64,000 nucleotides of DNA from Nectonema munidae (GCA_030549495.1 JAUIRK010000964.1:1-64000), one strand, 5' to 3'; positions 12,166-22,903 are shown, counted from the first letter of the stretch. Made by a program: numbers and translations. The notes: a model not told the origin generated them from the letters alone.

Positions 12166-12523
12166 TAACTTCTACTTGCAGTATTTCTCAGGTAATTAAT
12201 TTCTTAATTTATTTAATAAACCAACTTTAGTTGTTTAATTCACTCAAAATATTTCATTCTACAATAACTTATGTAACTTGATATGACCTCCATTTTTTGG
12301 CTACAAATTCGTTATCCACTCGTAGTCTTTACGTCATATTATAATTTACAATATGTAATTTTGCTATTCATTCTATGATGATCCTTTCTTGGTAGCTCAT
12401 TTTTCATTAGAAATTTATATTCTTCAATGTGTGAGAGAGGAAAAATTACTTTTTCCTCTCTCAAAGCAGTCTGATTAAAGAATCTTCTTGATGATCTTAG
12501 ACTTTTTTATCAGTATCGTTTAT

Positions 12524-12535
12524 TTTATTATCAGG
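12524..12535. repeat. Target-site duplication, left copy, of the intact LINE
   Basis: TTTATTATCAGG occurs here and, identical, at 17166-17177. The two copies bound the element and show a precise, probably recent insertion. Confidence 0.9.
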
Positions 12536-12747
12536 TATTTATTTAATTTAGGTTTTAAATTTAAAATAAAAAATAAACTTTTTTCGTCTGCCTTTAATCG
12601 TCTGCTTTCTAATACTATCATTTAGTACTTATTTATACTATCATTATCTTTCTAATACTATCATTTAGTACTTATTTAGTATTATTATTTTTACTTAATA
12701 TATAGTGAATTATATTGTTTTTGTACAGTACTTATTTCATATTTAGA

Positions 12748-13736
12748 ATGTGTAATGAGCAATTGAGTGAAAGACTTGATCCATTGAAAAAGAGTCTGGG
12801 TAAGTTAATTGATAAATTTGATACCTTTTCAAAAAAAGAGATCAAGTTTGAGCTCATAAATTTTCTTGACCAGTTAAATGATGATATCAAATTAGTGACT
12901 AAGCTTGATACTATAGATTCAAAGATTGACTTGCTTCAAGAATCATTAAGTAATAGTAAAAAAAGTTATGCGGACGTACTATCTCATTCGACTAGTAAAA
13001 CAAAGCCGATCTATATAAAGTCAGAAACCGTTTCTACTATTAGTTCTTTAGAAAAAGACACTGAGGATGTTTTAGAGAAAGTTAAGATTTCTAAACTTAC
13101 TAAAAGAGGTAAAGTATTTAAATTGGATTTTCCAGATGTTGTTAATCGAGATCTCGCTGTTTCAAAAATTAATAAAAAGCAAGAATACAAAATCATAGAA
13201 CCTAATGATAGTTTTCGGAAAATTATAATTAAAGGTGTGGATTCTAATTTACCGAAAGAAACAGTATTAAGTTCAATATTAAATAAAAATTCCAAAATAA
13301 AGGAAGCAATAGACAATGGATGTAAATTTGAATTTGTGTTTGAAAAAATTTATCATAATTCGAGTTTCAAATTTATGGTATTCAAAGTCGACAAGGTTTT
13401 ACGAAAGTTATTGTCATCTCTTAGTGATTCATTATATTTTGGTTTTCAAGTTTATAGGGTTAGTGATTTTATCTCTGTTAAACAGTGTACGTCTTGTTGT
13501 AAAATAGGACACTTGAAATCAAACTGTAGAAGCAAAGATTTTCCAAAATGTATGTTTTGTTCAAATAATCATGAAAGTCATACTTGCGATAAAAAAATTC
13601 ACCAGAGATGCACAAGTGCATTAATTGTATTAGTAAAAGATTCACTAAATTCCCTCACAGTGCTTTCGATAAATCATGTCCTCTGGTATTGAATGAAATA
13701 GAATTTGTTAAAACGAGAATATACTCTAATGTTTGA
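12748..13736 (+). CDS. LINE ORF1: coiled/basic RNA-binding protein with zinc knuckles
   Basis: The likely start is MCNEQLSERLDPL at 12748 rather than the upstream ATG at 12715, whose extra residues are hydrophobic. The N-terminal third is charged and helix-prone. A middle domain (KVFKLDFPDVVNRDLAVSK ... FRKIIIKGVD) resembles the RRM-like region of LINE ORF1 proteins. The first knuckle is CTSCCKIGHLKSNC (CX2CX4HX4C) and the second CMFCSNNHESHTC. The open frame ends at 13692. In the next frame CINCISKRFTKFPHSAFDKSC supplies the expected third knuckle and runs to TGA at 13734-13736. The switch falls at a run of seven A's near 13591, where one more A would restore the frame. It could be a mutation, an assembly error or slippage. 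Confidence 0.85.
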
Positions 13737-16680
13737 CTGTAATTCTCAACCTGAATGTCGTGATCTTACGTCAACGTATTTTTACCAACTTATTCCATTA
13801 GATGCTCATAAGCAATCTTCTTACATAGATTATAGTAATACAGAAAATTTGGTCAAGGGTTTTATTGTCCTAAGTATCAATTGTCAGTCTTTAGCAGCTA
13901 AAGTTTCCGAATTAGAAATTCTTATCAATCATATTAACAATTGTATATCCACTGAACTAGATTTGATAGCGCTTCAAGAAACGTGGATTAATGATGCATC
14001 CTTTAACATTTTTTTGCCAAACTATGTGTTTTTGAATAGTCCAGCCCATCTGACTAGTCACTCTGGATTGTCCTTTCTAGTACACAAAAAGCATAATTTT
14101 ACCATAATCAATAACTCAGAGTATAAATTTTTTGAGTCATTCTCAATAATGTTTAAATTTACTAAACAATCAGAGTTTGTCTTCCACAATATATATCGTC
14201 CCCCTTCGTTAACTAATAAGTTAGAAGATTTCATTGGTGAATTTTCTGGATTTCTTTCTAAAATTGAGTGTAATAAAAGTTTCATCTTAGGAGACTTTAA
14301 TGTAAATTTGCTGAAAATAGATTCTGATAGTAGAATAAGTGAATTTCTTAATCTTCTGTTTTGTAACAGTTTTAAACCTACAATAACGCAACCAACTAGA
14401 CCATTGTCTAAATCTTTGATTGACAATTTTTTTGTACCCTTTAAAGTTCAGTCTTATTTTTCATATGTTTTTTCTACAGCATTGTCCGACCATTTTCCTA
14501 TACTAATTTCCTTGAGTGATGAGAGTCACGACACTATTAGGCAGTTTAAAAATGTCTTTATTGAGAGTACTTTTGTTTCAAATGTTCGTAACTTTGACTG
14601 GAAATCATATCTTAGGCCATTCTACGATTGTCCTGAAATTTTATCTTTTAAATTGAATGATAAACTCAGTTTTTTTGTTCAAAGTAATACAAAACAAGTC
14701 TGCAAGATTTCTTGCAGAAGATATATTGATAAACAAAGTAAATGGATGACACTTGAAATATTGAATCTCATTAAATTGAGAGATTGTCTTCACAGAAAGC
14801 TAAAAAAATATCCTTTGAATTCTGATTTGAAAGCTAACTTTGTTTTCCTTAGAAATAAAGTTAAGTATAGTATAAAAAAAGCAAAGGCAATTTACTATTC
14901 TAATATGTTTCGGAACGTACGTAATAACAAGCTAATGTGGAGAAAAATTAATTCTCTGATGAAAAATAATTCCAAAGGCCAAATGAGTATTTTAGATGAG
15001 AATCAATTAATTGTTGATAATCAAGTAATTGCTAATAAATTTGCCGATTTTTACTCCTCAAACATAAATTTCAATAATAATCATGATCAAAATTTTGAAA
15101 ACTATTTGACTCAGTCCTTGTCTTTATTTGAGTTTAGAAAAATAACACTTGAAGATATTTTAGTATCTCTGTCAAAGATAAAATCAAAAACAGCTAATGA
15201 TATTTATGGTATTTCTCTTGACAAAATAATTTTAGTATTTGATTATTTGAAGGATTATCTTTTGATTACTTATAATTCATGCATTGAGTTTCAGGTATTC
15301 CCCTCATGTTTCAAGTTTTCAAAAACATTGCCGACTTTCAAAAAAGGAAGTCGTAATAAAATAGAAAATTATAGACCGATAAGCATCATTAGTTCGCTTT
15401 CTAAACTTTTTGAAAAAATTTTATACAATCAAATTGTGTCATATGTCAATGAGAGTCATATTCTATATAAGTATCAATTTGGATTTAGGCATGGTTACTC
15501 AACTACGCATCTGCATTCATTTTTTATTACAGAGATTACTGATATGTTAGAAAAAAAAGAAGATGTACTGGCTCTATACTTGGACTTATCCAAGGCTTTT
15601 GATAGCATCTCATTTAATATTCTTATAAAGAAGCTTTCATACTATGGATTTTCAAGTCAAGCCCTCAAGTTAATGAACTCATATTTAATCAATAGGTATC
15701 AAAAAGTTGTTATTAATAACTTTTCCTCTAGACCGTTTAGATCTTTCTATGGAATTCCCCAAGGCTCTATCTTAGGTCCCCTTCTTTTCTCACTATATAT
15801 TAACGACTTCCACCGAATAGATTCAAAATTAAAGTGTCTTTACTTTGCAGACGACATTACAATTTTAGTTCCACTTTCACATTTTTCTAACTCACAGAAC
15901 TCGGTCGATGAAGTTATTAATCAAGCAAATACATGGATGATTAAGAACAGTTTGAAAATAAACAAAGACAAAACAAGATATATGATTTTTTCAAATAAAA
16001 GTACAAAGTATTCTTTTAACACTGATATTAAGCGTGAATTCACTTTTAATCTTCTTGGATTAACTGTGAATGAAAGTTTGAGTTGGAAAAATCATATAAA
16101 CTCTATTAGTATAAAGCTAAATAATGTAGCCGGAGTTTTAAAGAGATATAAAAATGAGTTTTCCATAGAAGTGAAGCTTATGATGTATAAAGCACTTTTT
16201 TTGCCACATTGCTATTATAGCATTGTCAATTGGGGCTGTTCTAACTTGAACAAAATAAAATGCATTCAAAATCGTACTTTGAAAACAATATTAAGGACGG
16301 AACCTGATAGTTTCGATGTCGTGTGTGCAAAAAAGTGTTTATTGAGTGTAAAAGAAATTTATAATCTTCAGATGTCCATATTTGTGTATAAATTGTTTTT
16401 AAATCAACTACCTGACGTGTATGATAGCTGGATAGTTCCCAGAAACAGTAGTTTAAACTATAGTCTACGATATCCAAGGAAAGTATCTATTAAATTCGTC
16501 CGTTTGCCAAGTTCTAAAAATACACTCAAGTATAGATCAATTAAACTTTGGAACGATTATGTTTATAATATTGACATCGAGAATCTCTCATTGAATTCTT
16601 TCAAAAACATCATGAAAAAAAAATTAAATTCTCTAGTATGCAATGTCTGTTCGCAAAATTGCTCGATGTGTATAAACTAA
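13729..16680 (+). CDS. LINE ORF2: EEP endonuclease and reverse transcriptase
   Basis: The ATG at 13729 (MFDCNSQPEC) overlaps the ORF1 stop as ATGTTTGA. The frame is open further upstream to 13705, but the overlap makes 13729 the better start, giving 983 residues. The EEP domain lies about residues 45-270: INCQSLAAK, ALQETW (catalytic E), NIYRPPS, FILGDFNVNL, SLIDNFF and LSDHFPIL. The reverse transcriptase lies about residues 530-790: ENYRPISIISSLSKLFEKI, QFGFRHGYSTTHL, ALYLDLSKAFDS (first catalytic D), GIPQGSILGPLLFSLYIND and LYFADDITIL (catalytic DD). The thumb follows, and the protein ends in a cysteine-rich tail (CNVCSQNCSMC). All catalytic motifs look intact. Confidence 0.93.
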   Translation: MFDCNSQPECRDLTSTYFYQLIPLDAHKQSSYIDYSNTENLVKGFIVLSINCQSLAAKVSELEILINHINNCISTELDLIALQETWINDASFNIFLPNYVFLNSPAHLTSHSGLSFLVHKKHNFTIINNSEYKFFESFSIMFKFTKQSEFVFHNIYRPPSLTNKLEDFIGEFSGFLSKIECNKSFILGDFNVNLLKIDSDSRISEFLNLLFCNSFKPTITQPTRPLSKSLIDNFFVPFKVQSYFSYVFSTALSDHFPILISLSDESHDTIRQFKNVFIESTFVSNVRNFDWKSYLRPFYDCPEILSFKLNDKLSFFVQSNTKQVCKISCRRYIDKQSKWMTLEILNLIKLRDCLHRKLKKYPLNSDLKANFVFLRNKVKYSIKKAKAIYYSNMFRNVRNNKLMWRKINSLMKNNSKGQMSILDENQLIVDNQVIANKFADFYSSNINFNNNHDQNFENYLTQSLSLFEFRKITLEDILVSLSKIKSKTANDIYGISLDKIILVFDYLKDYLLITYNSCIEFQVFPSCFKFSKTLPTFKKGSRNKIENYRPISIISSLSKLFEKILYNQIVSYVNESHILYKYQFGFRHGYSTTHLHSFFITEITDMLEKKEDVLALYLDLSKAFDSISFNILIKKLSYYGFSSQALKLMNSYLINRYQKVVINNFSSRPFRSFYGIPQGSILGPLLFSLYINDFHRIDSKLKCLYFADDITILVPLSHFSNSQNSVDEVINQANTWMIKNSLKINKDKTRYMIFSNKSTKYSFNTDIKREFTFNLLGLTVNESLSWKNHINSISIKLNNVAGVLKRYKNEFSIEVKLMMYKALFLPHCYYSIVNWGCSNLNKIKCIQNRTLKTILRTEPDSFDVVCAKKCLLSVKEIYNLQMSIFVYKLFLNQLPDVYDSWIVPRNSSLNYSLRYPRKVSIKFVRLPSSKNTLKYRSIKLWNDYVYNIDIENLSLNSFKNIMKKKLNSLVCNVCSQNCSMCIN

Positions 16681-16781
16681 TTTTTCGCCATATCTTATGC
16701 ATTCAAAGTAATTATATGTATATTATATATGTATTCACTTATATATTTTTTCTTGTATTGATTTGTTCACCTTTTTCTGTA

Positions 16782-16812
<31 letters not shown>

Positions 16813-17165
16813 CTCTATGTATATTAACTTAATGTGTTGTTATATTTTCAACTATGTATTTATATATCACATAAGTTGCTTTATCTGTTCTTTAACCTTT
16901 TATGATGTAGGAGTCTGGATGTTATCACCCGGCTTCTTGGCCTTTTAGCTCCAGTCAAGTTTTCTATCCGAAATGAAGTCACTCAAGTCATTCATCATAT
17001 GCACAACTTTTCTCTTATTTCCCGGTCACATTACTCTGGTCGACCCTTGTTGAATTGTGAAGTTTTTCTCCCATAAAGTTTATTTCCAAATGTTCGAATG
17101 AGTGCTTAAAAGTTTTTACAAATTGAAATTTCCATTTATTATCAAATAAATTTACTTTACTTTAC
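16681..17165 (+). other. LINE 3' UTR with TTTAC tail
   Basis: An AT-rich untranslated segment with a TA run at 16782-16802, ending in TTTAC repeats immediately before the right TSD (17166-17177). A short pentanucleotide tail instead of poly-A is typical of CR1-like 3' ends. Confidence 0.75.
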
Positions 17166-17177
17166 TTTATTATCAGG

Positions 17178-17849
17178 CCTAAATATTTGTCAACCAATCT
17201 CATTTCAAAGATTTTTTTCTGATGAATCATTCGTGATGTTCATTGTTCAATTACAAAAAGTTGTTTCATCTAAAAAATTATCTCTTTGACGCAAAAGGAA
17301 AAAGATGGACAAATTCAATTTATATTAAAAATATCTTGATAGTGACTAAATTCTCACATATTAGCATCTGTGCCATTTTTGATAAATCTGACCAATTCTA
17401 AATTTTCAGATTTCCTTCCCATTTTAGCTAAATGTCGATTGTAATCCTAGATGATAAGCTCTAGATTTAAATATTTTTCATTTGTAAAAGAGGAACTTCT
17501 TTTTCACAGTCAAAATCTTTTTTGAAGCACCTAATATTATAAAACCACTTTCTAGTTCATTAGAACATGGTAGATCTTCCATTTAGTCAAGATACATATT
17601 TTTTTAATTATTTGTTTTGATCACACATTTTCTTTTCAATTAGTTTTCAACTTGGTTCCTTATCTCATACAAATTTTTAAAAGATTTTATAATACGTTTT
17701 TTTTTAAATAAATATACCATACCCAAGATGATTGTAGAAAGTATTATAAGTCAAAATATACAAACAAAAAAAGCATATTTTTACTATATACCTAATAAGC
17801 AGCGATTTTTTGAAAAATTTTTACAGAACTGATTTTCAGGCATACATTA
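17178..17849. other. AT-rich stretch without gene
   Basis: This is flanking DNA continuing from 12535 across the LINE insertion. No coding frame, terminus or repeat was recognised. It joins tandem arrays I and II when the LINE is mentally removed. Confidence 0.35.
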
Positions 17850-18600
17850 CTAATTCAATTGCCACTTTGAGATATTTTTTAACAGTATTATCCAAAATCC
17901 AGTACAGAAATAAAATAAGCATAGTCGATTTGGTATAAAATGGATATTTTATTTTTTAGAAAATATTTTTGAAGACAGTATCTAGAAGTAAACCGCAAAT
18001 CTGATTGAAGCTTTCAGATATTTTAAAACCATAAATGCCAAACCTGAGTCCAAAAACCAGCATCTTCCATTTGGCATAAAAACAGATATTTTATTTAAAT
18101 TTCAAAAATATTTCTGTAGACATTAGAAGTAAATCGAACATTTGGTTAACACTTTCAGACATTTAAAACCTCTAAATGCAAAAAATGATTTCAGAAATAA
18201 AAATTATCATGGTCGAATTGGTATAAAAATATATATTTCATGTAAAATTAGAGAGAATATTTTGGGATAAAGTTTTCAGACATAAACAGCAAATTTGATT
18301 AACACTAGCAGTAAAACCTCTAAATGTGAAAACTATGTTCAGAAATGAAATCATCATGATCTATTTGCTATAAAAACAAATTTATAACTAAACGCAAATT
18401 TAATTGATACTTATATGTATTTTCAAATTCAAATTGCAAAAATTGAGTCCATAAATGAAACTAGCATGGTTCATTTGGTATAAAAACATATATTTTATTG
18501 TAAAATTTGAATGAATGGTTTTGGAGACAATTTTTAGAAGTAAACCGCAAATTTGATTAACACTTATACGTATTTCACATCCTAAATGTAAAAAATGAGT
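17850..18600. repeat. Tandem array II, about 150-bp unit, about 5 units
   Basis: The repeated landmarks are AGAAGTAAACCGCAAAT, then TGATTAACACTT, then TAAATGCAAAAA, then GAAATnAnCATGGTCnATTTG and TATAAAAACATATATTT. Units recur near 17991, 18129, 18281, 18393 and 18542. Related units form the array at 56020-56890. The units are diverged, so this array is old. Confidence 0.75.
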
Positions 18601-19775
18601 TCAGAAGTGAAATACCGAAAAAAACTTACAAAACCGGGAAATCCAGGTTCCAAACGGTTCGTTAAGGAGATATATAGACAGCAAAAATATGCAATGAAAT
18701 TGACGTTTTTGATTTATTATAAACAGATGTACACTTTTTTTTTCTATATCATTATCATTAAAATGGTTCTAGGAAAAAAGTGTGCAGGAGAGAAAAAAAA
18801 GAAGAATAAACTCTTTTGTCGTTTGCACACTTTTCTTCGTTTACCATTAAAATGAGATGACAATGAAAAAAAGATTTTATATGAATGAAGTGCACTAAAG
18901 TTTTATGCAAAGAAATGCATAGTGAAATAAATTAATTACAAACAAGTTATTCTCGGAACCGGGAATATTTTTCGGTTCCGAGATGATTTTAGAACCGGAA
19001 ACGTCCAGGTATTTCAGAACAGGGAGCAAACCGTAATTTGTACTGATTTGATTAATATTCGTGGCAAATAAATGTCCCAAAAGATCACGCATGGTAAGTA
19101 TAATTATGTGAAATTTGTCAAAATAAGTGAAAAAGTTTAAAAAGCTGAAGTTGGTTTTAATTGAAAAAATAAGTAGATAATAGCCTTATTAATAATTAAA
19201 TGATTCTAAAATGTTTGATTGAAAAATAATACTTGCAAGCAAATTTCTATCAAATATTGTATATAGTAAAAGAAGTAGCTTTTATCCAGAAAAAGTTGAA
19301 AAGGAATCCCTTGAAGATCGAGGGCGACTCTATTTCTCGCTTTCAATGAAGTCTAAAATTGAAGATTTTAATTTAAAAATGCTTTTCATAAAATAAGTAT
19401 TTAAAATCATTTAAAAATATATATAATTAAATAATTTTAAAACGTTTGATGAAGAGCTTATATACAAACTTGTTCTAAGAACATGAAGTAAACAAAAAAA
19501 TTTATTACATTCATAAAAATATACTTCCAATCAAACAATAAGAACAAAGTTGTCACACTGACAAACGTCTGAGTATTATAGGGTGTTACTAATCGGTAAG
19601 CACAGATGCCCAATAACTAAAAATTCCTTTTTTCTTAAAATTTTATCAATAAAAACTTTGCTTTTGTAATTATATGCCTTTTCAATTAGTTTCAAAACCT
19701 TTTATGTGAATTTTCTTTTCCCCTCTATTTTTTTCTTTGCATTCATTCGCTTTAATTTTTTTAATTTGAATGGTT
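18601..19775. other. AT-rich stretch; no supported gene
   Basis: Short opposite-strand frames at 18595-18855 and 18895-19092 match nothing I know. A local inverted pair occurs at 18955-18985, where two forms of GGAACCG/CGGTTCC recur near GAACCGGGAATATTTTTCGGTTCC, a possible hairpin with a 12-base stem region. I see no transposase. Confidence 0.3.
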
Positions 19776-20392
19776 GGTAGGTAGGTAGGTAGGTAGGGGG
19801 TAGGTATGGAGATTTCTAAGCACTTTTCAGGTGGAGCTGATATGTTTGCAAGTCTGCTGGAATTTAGTCTTTGTGGGTCTTTCTGAAATCGAAAGGAAAA
19901 TTTAGAAGATTTTCATGGCTGTAGACACTAGACTGTTTTGTATAATGTATGGGTTAGTGATGATAATGGCTTATTGTTATTGGATATTTGAGGGAGGATT
20001 GAGTGTTTGGTTTCCAGAGAGTATTGATTCGATTGTGGTTATGAGAAGAGAGAGATGTTTGGTGAGTAATGGGTGTTGTAGAAGATCATGTAGAGAGGAT
20101 GGAATATCTTTAAAAAAGTAGCGGCTTTTTTCAAGGAGTTAGTGTCGGTGAGAATGAAAAATTGGACAATAAAGGAGAATATGTATAGGTGTTTCAATGT
20201 ACGAAGAGCTGAAACCACAGAAAGGGTTTGAGTGAAGTTTGAATTTGAAGAAGTATGCATTACAAGGGCAATGGGATAAGAGCCAGCGAATGATGTTCCG
20301 AGGGAGTGAGTGAGAGTGTTTGTTTAAAATAAGTTGTGATAATGGCATAGATGTCGGAAGTGATGTGATGGTTGAGTCAATAGATTGTTGCG
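19776..20392 (-). mobile_element. LINE family A, second copy, 3' fragment
   Basis: TAGG repeats at 19777-19800 and then about 590 bases that match 2120-2740 with only scattered differences, covering the LINE 3' UTR and the C-terminal coding segment. The fragment stops abruptly at 20392 against the terminal repeat of the next element. Its 3' hairpin (TTCAGGTGGA) has lost perfect pairing compared with TCCAGCTGGA in copy 1. Confidence 0.88.
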
Positions 20393-20770
20393 GGAGTAAC
20401 TAATTTGTGCCAACTAGGGTATTTTGTGCCAACTACGTGAAAAATATAGTTTTCTTCAAAAAAATTTGGAAATAAGTTTAAACCATAGTAAATAAGATTT
20501 TCTAAAAGTTTTATCATAAATCTTCAAATAGATTTTTTTGGGAGTAACTAATTTGTGCCAACTAGGGTATTTTGTGCCAACTACGTGAAAAATGTAGTTT
20601 TCTTCAAAAAAAATTTGGAAATAAGTTTAAACCATAGTAAATAAGATTTTCTAAAAGTTTCATCATAAATCTTCAAGTAGATTTTTTTTAATTCAATAAA
20701 ATCACTTTTTTCTAGTTTTTTTTATTTTATCCGACATGTTTTTTAAATTATTTATCAATCTTTTCAAGAC
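20393..20770 (+). repeat. Left terminal inverted repeat with duplicated tip
   Basis: Two head-to-tail copies of a 148-bp unit start with GGAGTAACTAATTTGTGCC at 20393 and 20541. Only the second continues for another 80 bases to TTTTCAAGAC at 20770. Within each, the word TTGTGCCAACTA occurs twice with spacing 19, a candidate transposase-binding repeat. Confidence 0.9.
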
Positions 20771-21276
20771 AACTTTTTTTAACCGGTTAGTCTAAAATAA
20801 GCTGCACAAGTAAGCTGCAAAAAGAAACCTTCATAACTTCGTTAATATGCTTTAAAATAAAATGAAATTTTATTTATATATTTTTTAAGGTATATTCTCT
20901 TATTGTTTTAAGTTTCAGATCTTTTCTTTATATATTTTATTAGCATCAAATTTTGAGGTCGGCCATTTTATCTCTAAAAGGTCTAAAGTAAGCTGCAAAA
21001 ATAAAATTTTCTGGAGGCCATTTTTTTTAGCCATTTTATGGGTACTTTAAAAATGGAATCTTTTTAAATTATCTTTCGAATTGATAAGTTGGTTTATTTT
21101 TTATATATTTCTTTATTATATCGCCTTCCATATATCAATATTTGTCATTATCACATATATAATATATCTTCTCTTCTTTAACAGTGTTTTCTTTATTTTA
21201 TAATGTATTTTATTTTATAAGAATTTTTACCTTGTTATATTTATTTAGATATTTTGACTCCTACCTTTCTGCTTTT
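20771..21276. other. Subterminal AT-rich region with short direct repeats
   Basis: The phrase TCTAAAnTAAGCTGCA recurs at about 20791-20810, 20813-20822 and 20983-20997. I see no gene. Its position next to the terminal repeat suggests subterminal transposon sequence. Confidence 0.4.
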
Positions 21277-21935
21277 AGTAAATTTTTTTATCATTATTTC
21301 CTCTACTGTAACTATTTTATCCATTTTATTTTTTAAGATACGCTCACTTCCTTTCCTTTTTAGTAATTTTTTTTATTCTTTTTTCTCTACTGTTAGTATT
21401 TTATCCATTTGATTTCTTAAGATACGCTCACTTCCTTTCCTTTTTAGTAAATTTTTTTATTATTATTTCCTCTACTGTAACTATTTTATCCATTTTATTT
21501 TTTAAGATACGCTCACTTCCTTTCCTTTTTAGTAATTTTTTTTATTCTTTTTTCTCTACTGTTAGTATTTTATCCATTTGATTTCTTAAGATACGCTCAC
21601 TTCCTTTCCTTTTTAGTAAATTTTTTTATTATTATTTCCTCTACTGTAACTATTTTATCCATTTTATTTTTTAAGATACGCTCACTTCCTTTCCTTTTTA
21701 GTAATTTTTTTTATTCTTTTTTCTCTACTGTTAGTATTTTATCCATTTGATTTCTTAAGATACGCTCACTTCCTTTCCTTTTTAGTAAATTTTTTTCTTT
21801 TTTTTTCTCTACTGTAACTCTTTTATCCATTTGATTTCTTAAGATACGCTCACTTCCTTTTCGTTTTAGTAAGAGTCTTTTTCTCTACTGTAACTTTTTT
21901 ACCCATTTGATTTCTTAAGATACTCTACTTTAATT
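21277..21935. repeat. Tandem array with alternating 84/85-bp units
   Basis: Unit type A (GTAAATTTTTTTATTATTATT... with TGTAACTATTTTATCCATTTTAT) and type B (GTAATTTTTTTTATTC... with TGTTAGTATTTTATCCATTTGAT) alternate strictly. Starts are A 21277, B 21363, A 21447, B 21532, A 21616 and B 21701, followed by two diverged units at 21785 and about 21870. All share AAGATACGCTCACTTCC. The alternation makes a 169-bp higher-order dimer repeated three times. Confidence 0.9.
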
Positions 21936-21967
21936 CCTGGAACACTTTTTTAAACAAGTCATGTAAG

Positions 21968-22903
21968 TTGAGTTTCTTTAATTTGATTTCTTATCTATTT
22001 TTACTTGCATGTTATTATTTTTTTAGCTCTTCATCTACTATGTTTAAAAGAATAAATGAAAGTTTTAAAGACATATTTATGCATTTTTATATAATTTTAA
22101 ATAATTTATCCTTCTATATTAATAATATTTTTAATTTTAATATGTTTAAGGGTTCACTGGAGAAATTGCAAGGCTATGTTAATGATCTTGAGATATTGAG
22201 AGTTCTGGATTCTACTTCGAGTATTACTCTATATACATCGCCAATTGATACTAATTCTATCGCCATTATTGAAGCCTACAATTTGGGGAAAAGCTTTATT
22301 CCTTTAGCTACTTCTCCAAACGGTAACTGTTTGTTTAATTCTATTTCTGTTTTGTTACATGACAATGAGGAGTTTGCTGTTGTTTATAGGGTGTTAACAG
22401 CCTTAGAATTAATAAAAAACTAATACAAATATCAAAATAATGATTATGAAAAGGTTTGTTCACCACAAGAGGCGATTAGAGATGTTTGTTTGAATAAAGG
22501 CTGGTCAAATATTTATACTCTAAGTGCTTTATCAACGGTTATAAAACGCCCTATTCGATTAGTTTATCCTCCCTATTGTTCTTATGATGATATAGTTTAT
22601 GTTATTTTGAATCAACTTATTTATCCTCTAGAATTTGATAATAAAAAGTTTTCTACATTTAATAATGTGAAAATTCTTTTTACTTGCACATCATTCAAAC
22701 TAAATGGGAAGAATTATCCCAATCATTTTGTACCCTTGATTTCAATTGAAAAACATGCATCTTCCATGTCAACTGAGAATGTCAGTATGATATCTGAAAA
22801 TATTGTGCATAAGAAAGAAACTTCCAATGACATAGATGTTGAAAAAACAGGAATTGAAAAGGAAATTGTTTTTCGATTCTTTGATTACATAATTTTATTT
22901 TGA
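21968..22903 (+). pseudogene. OTU-domain cysteine protease gene, first copy
   Basis: One frame is open from 21968 to 22903 apart from a single stop at 22421-22423. It encodes an OTU-type papain-fold protease domain, a family whose members usually cleave ubiquitin chains. ATSPNGNCLFNSISV contains the catalytic cysteine (residue 121), and NYPNHFVPLISIE contains the catalytic histidine. The usual aspartate three residues before the cysteine (DGNC) is asparagine here. The N-terminal 60 residues are hydrophobic, and a TTTTTTAG just before residue 21 could be a splice acceptor, making MFKRINESF the likely coding start region. No transposase follows. It is only distantly similar to the OTU domain at 31011-32354. 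Its role in the element is unknown. Confidence 0.7.

Larger units (their letters stand above)
12536..17165 (+). mobile_element. Near-intact Jockey/CR1-type LINE, about 4.63 kb
   Basis: A non-LTR retrotransposon bounded by a perfect 12-bp TSD. Its 5' leader (12536-12747) includes two copies of a 31-bp unit, starting at 12605 and 12648. ORF1 (zinc-knuckle protein) is followed by ORF2 (endonuclease plus reverse transcriptase) and a 3' UTR that ends in TTTAC repeats (17150-17165). No RNase H domain is present, which with the FADD reverse transcriptase argues for a Jockey/CR1-type clade. The only defect I can see in the coding part is one frame change near the end of ORF1. An intact ORF2 and a perfect TSD suggest a young copy. 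Confidence 0.93.

Noticed and set aside
14058-14426. Minus-strand ORF of 122 residues
   Set aside because: It is a shadow of the endonuclease domain of the intact LINE ORF2.
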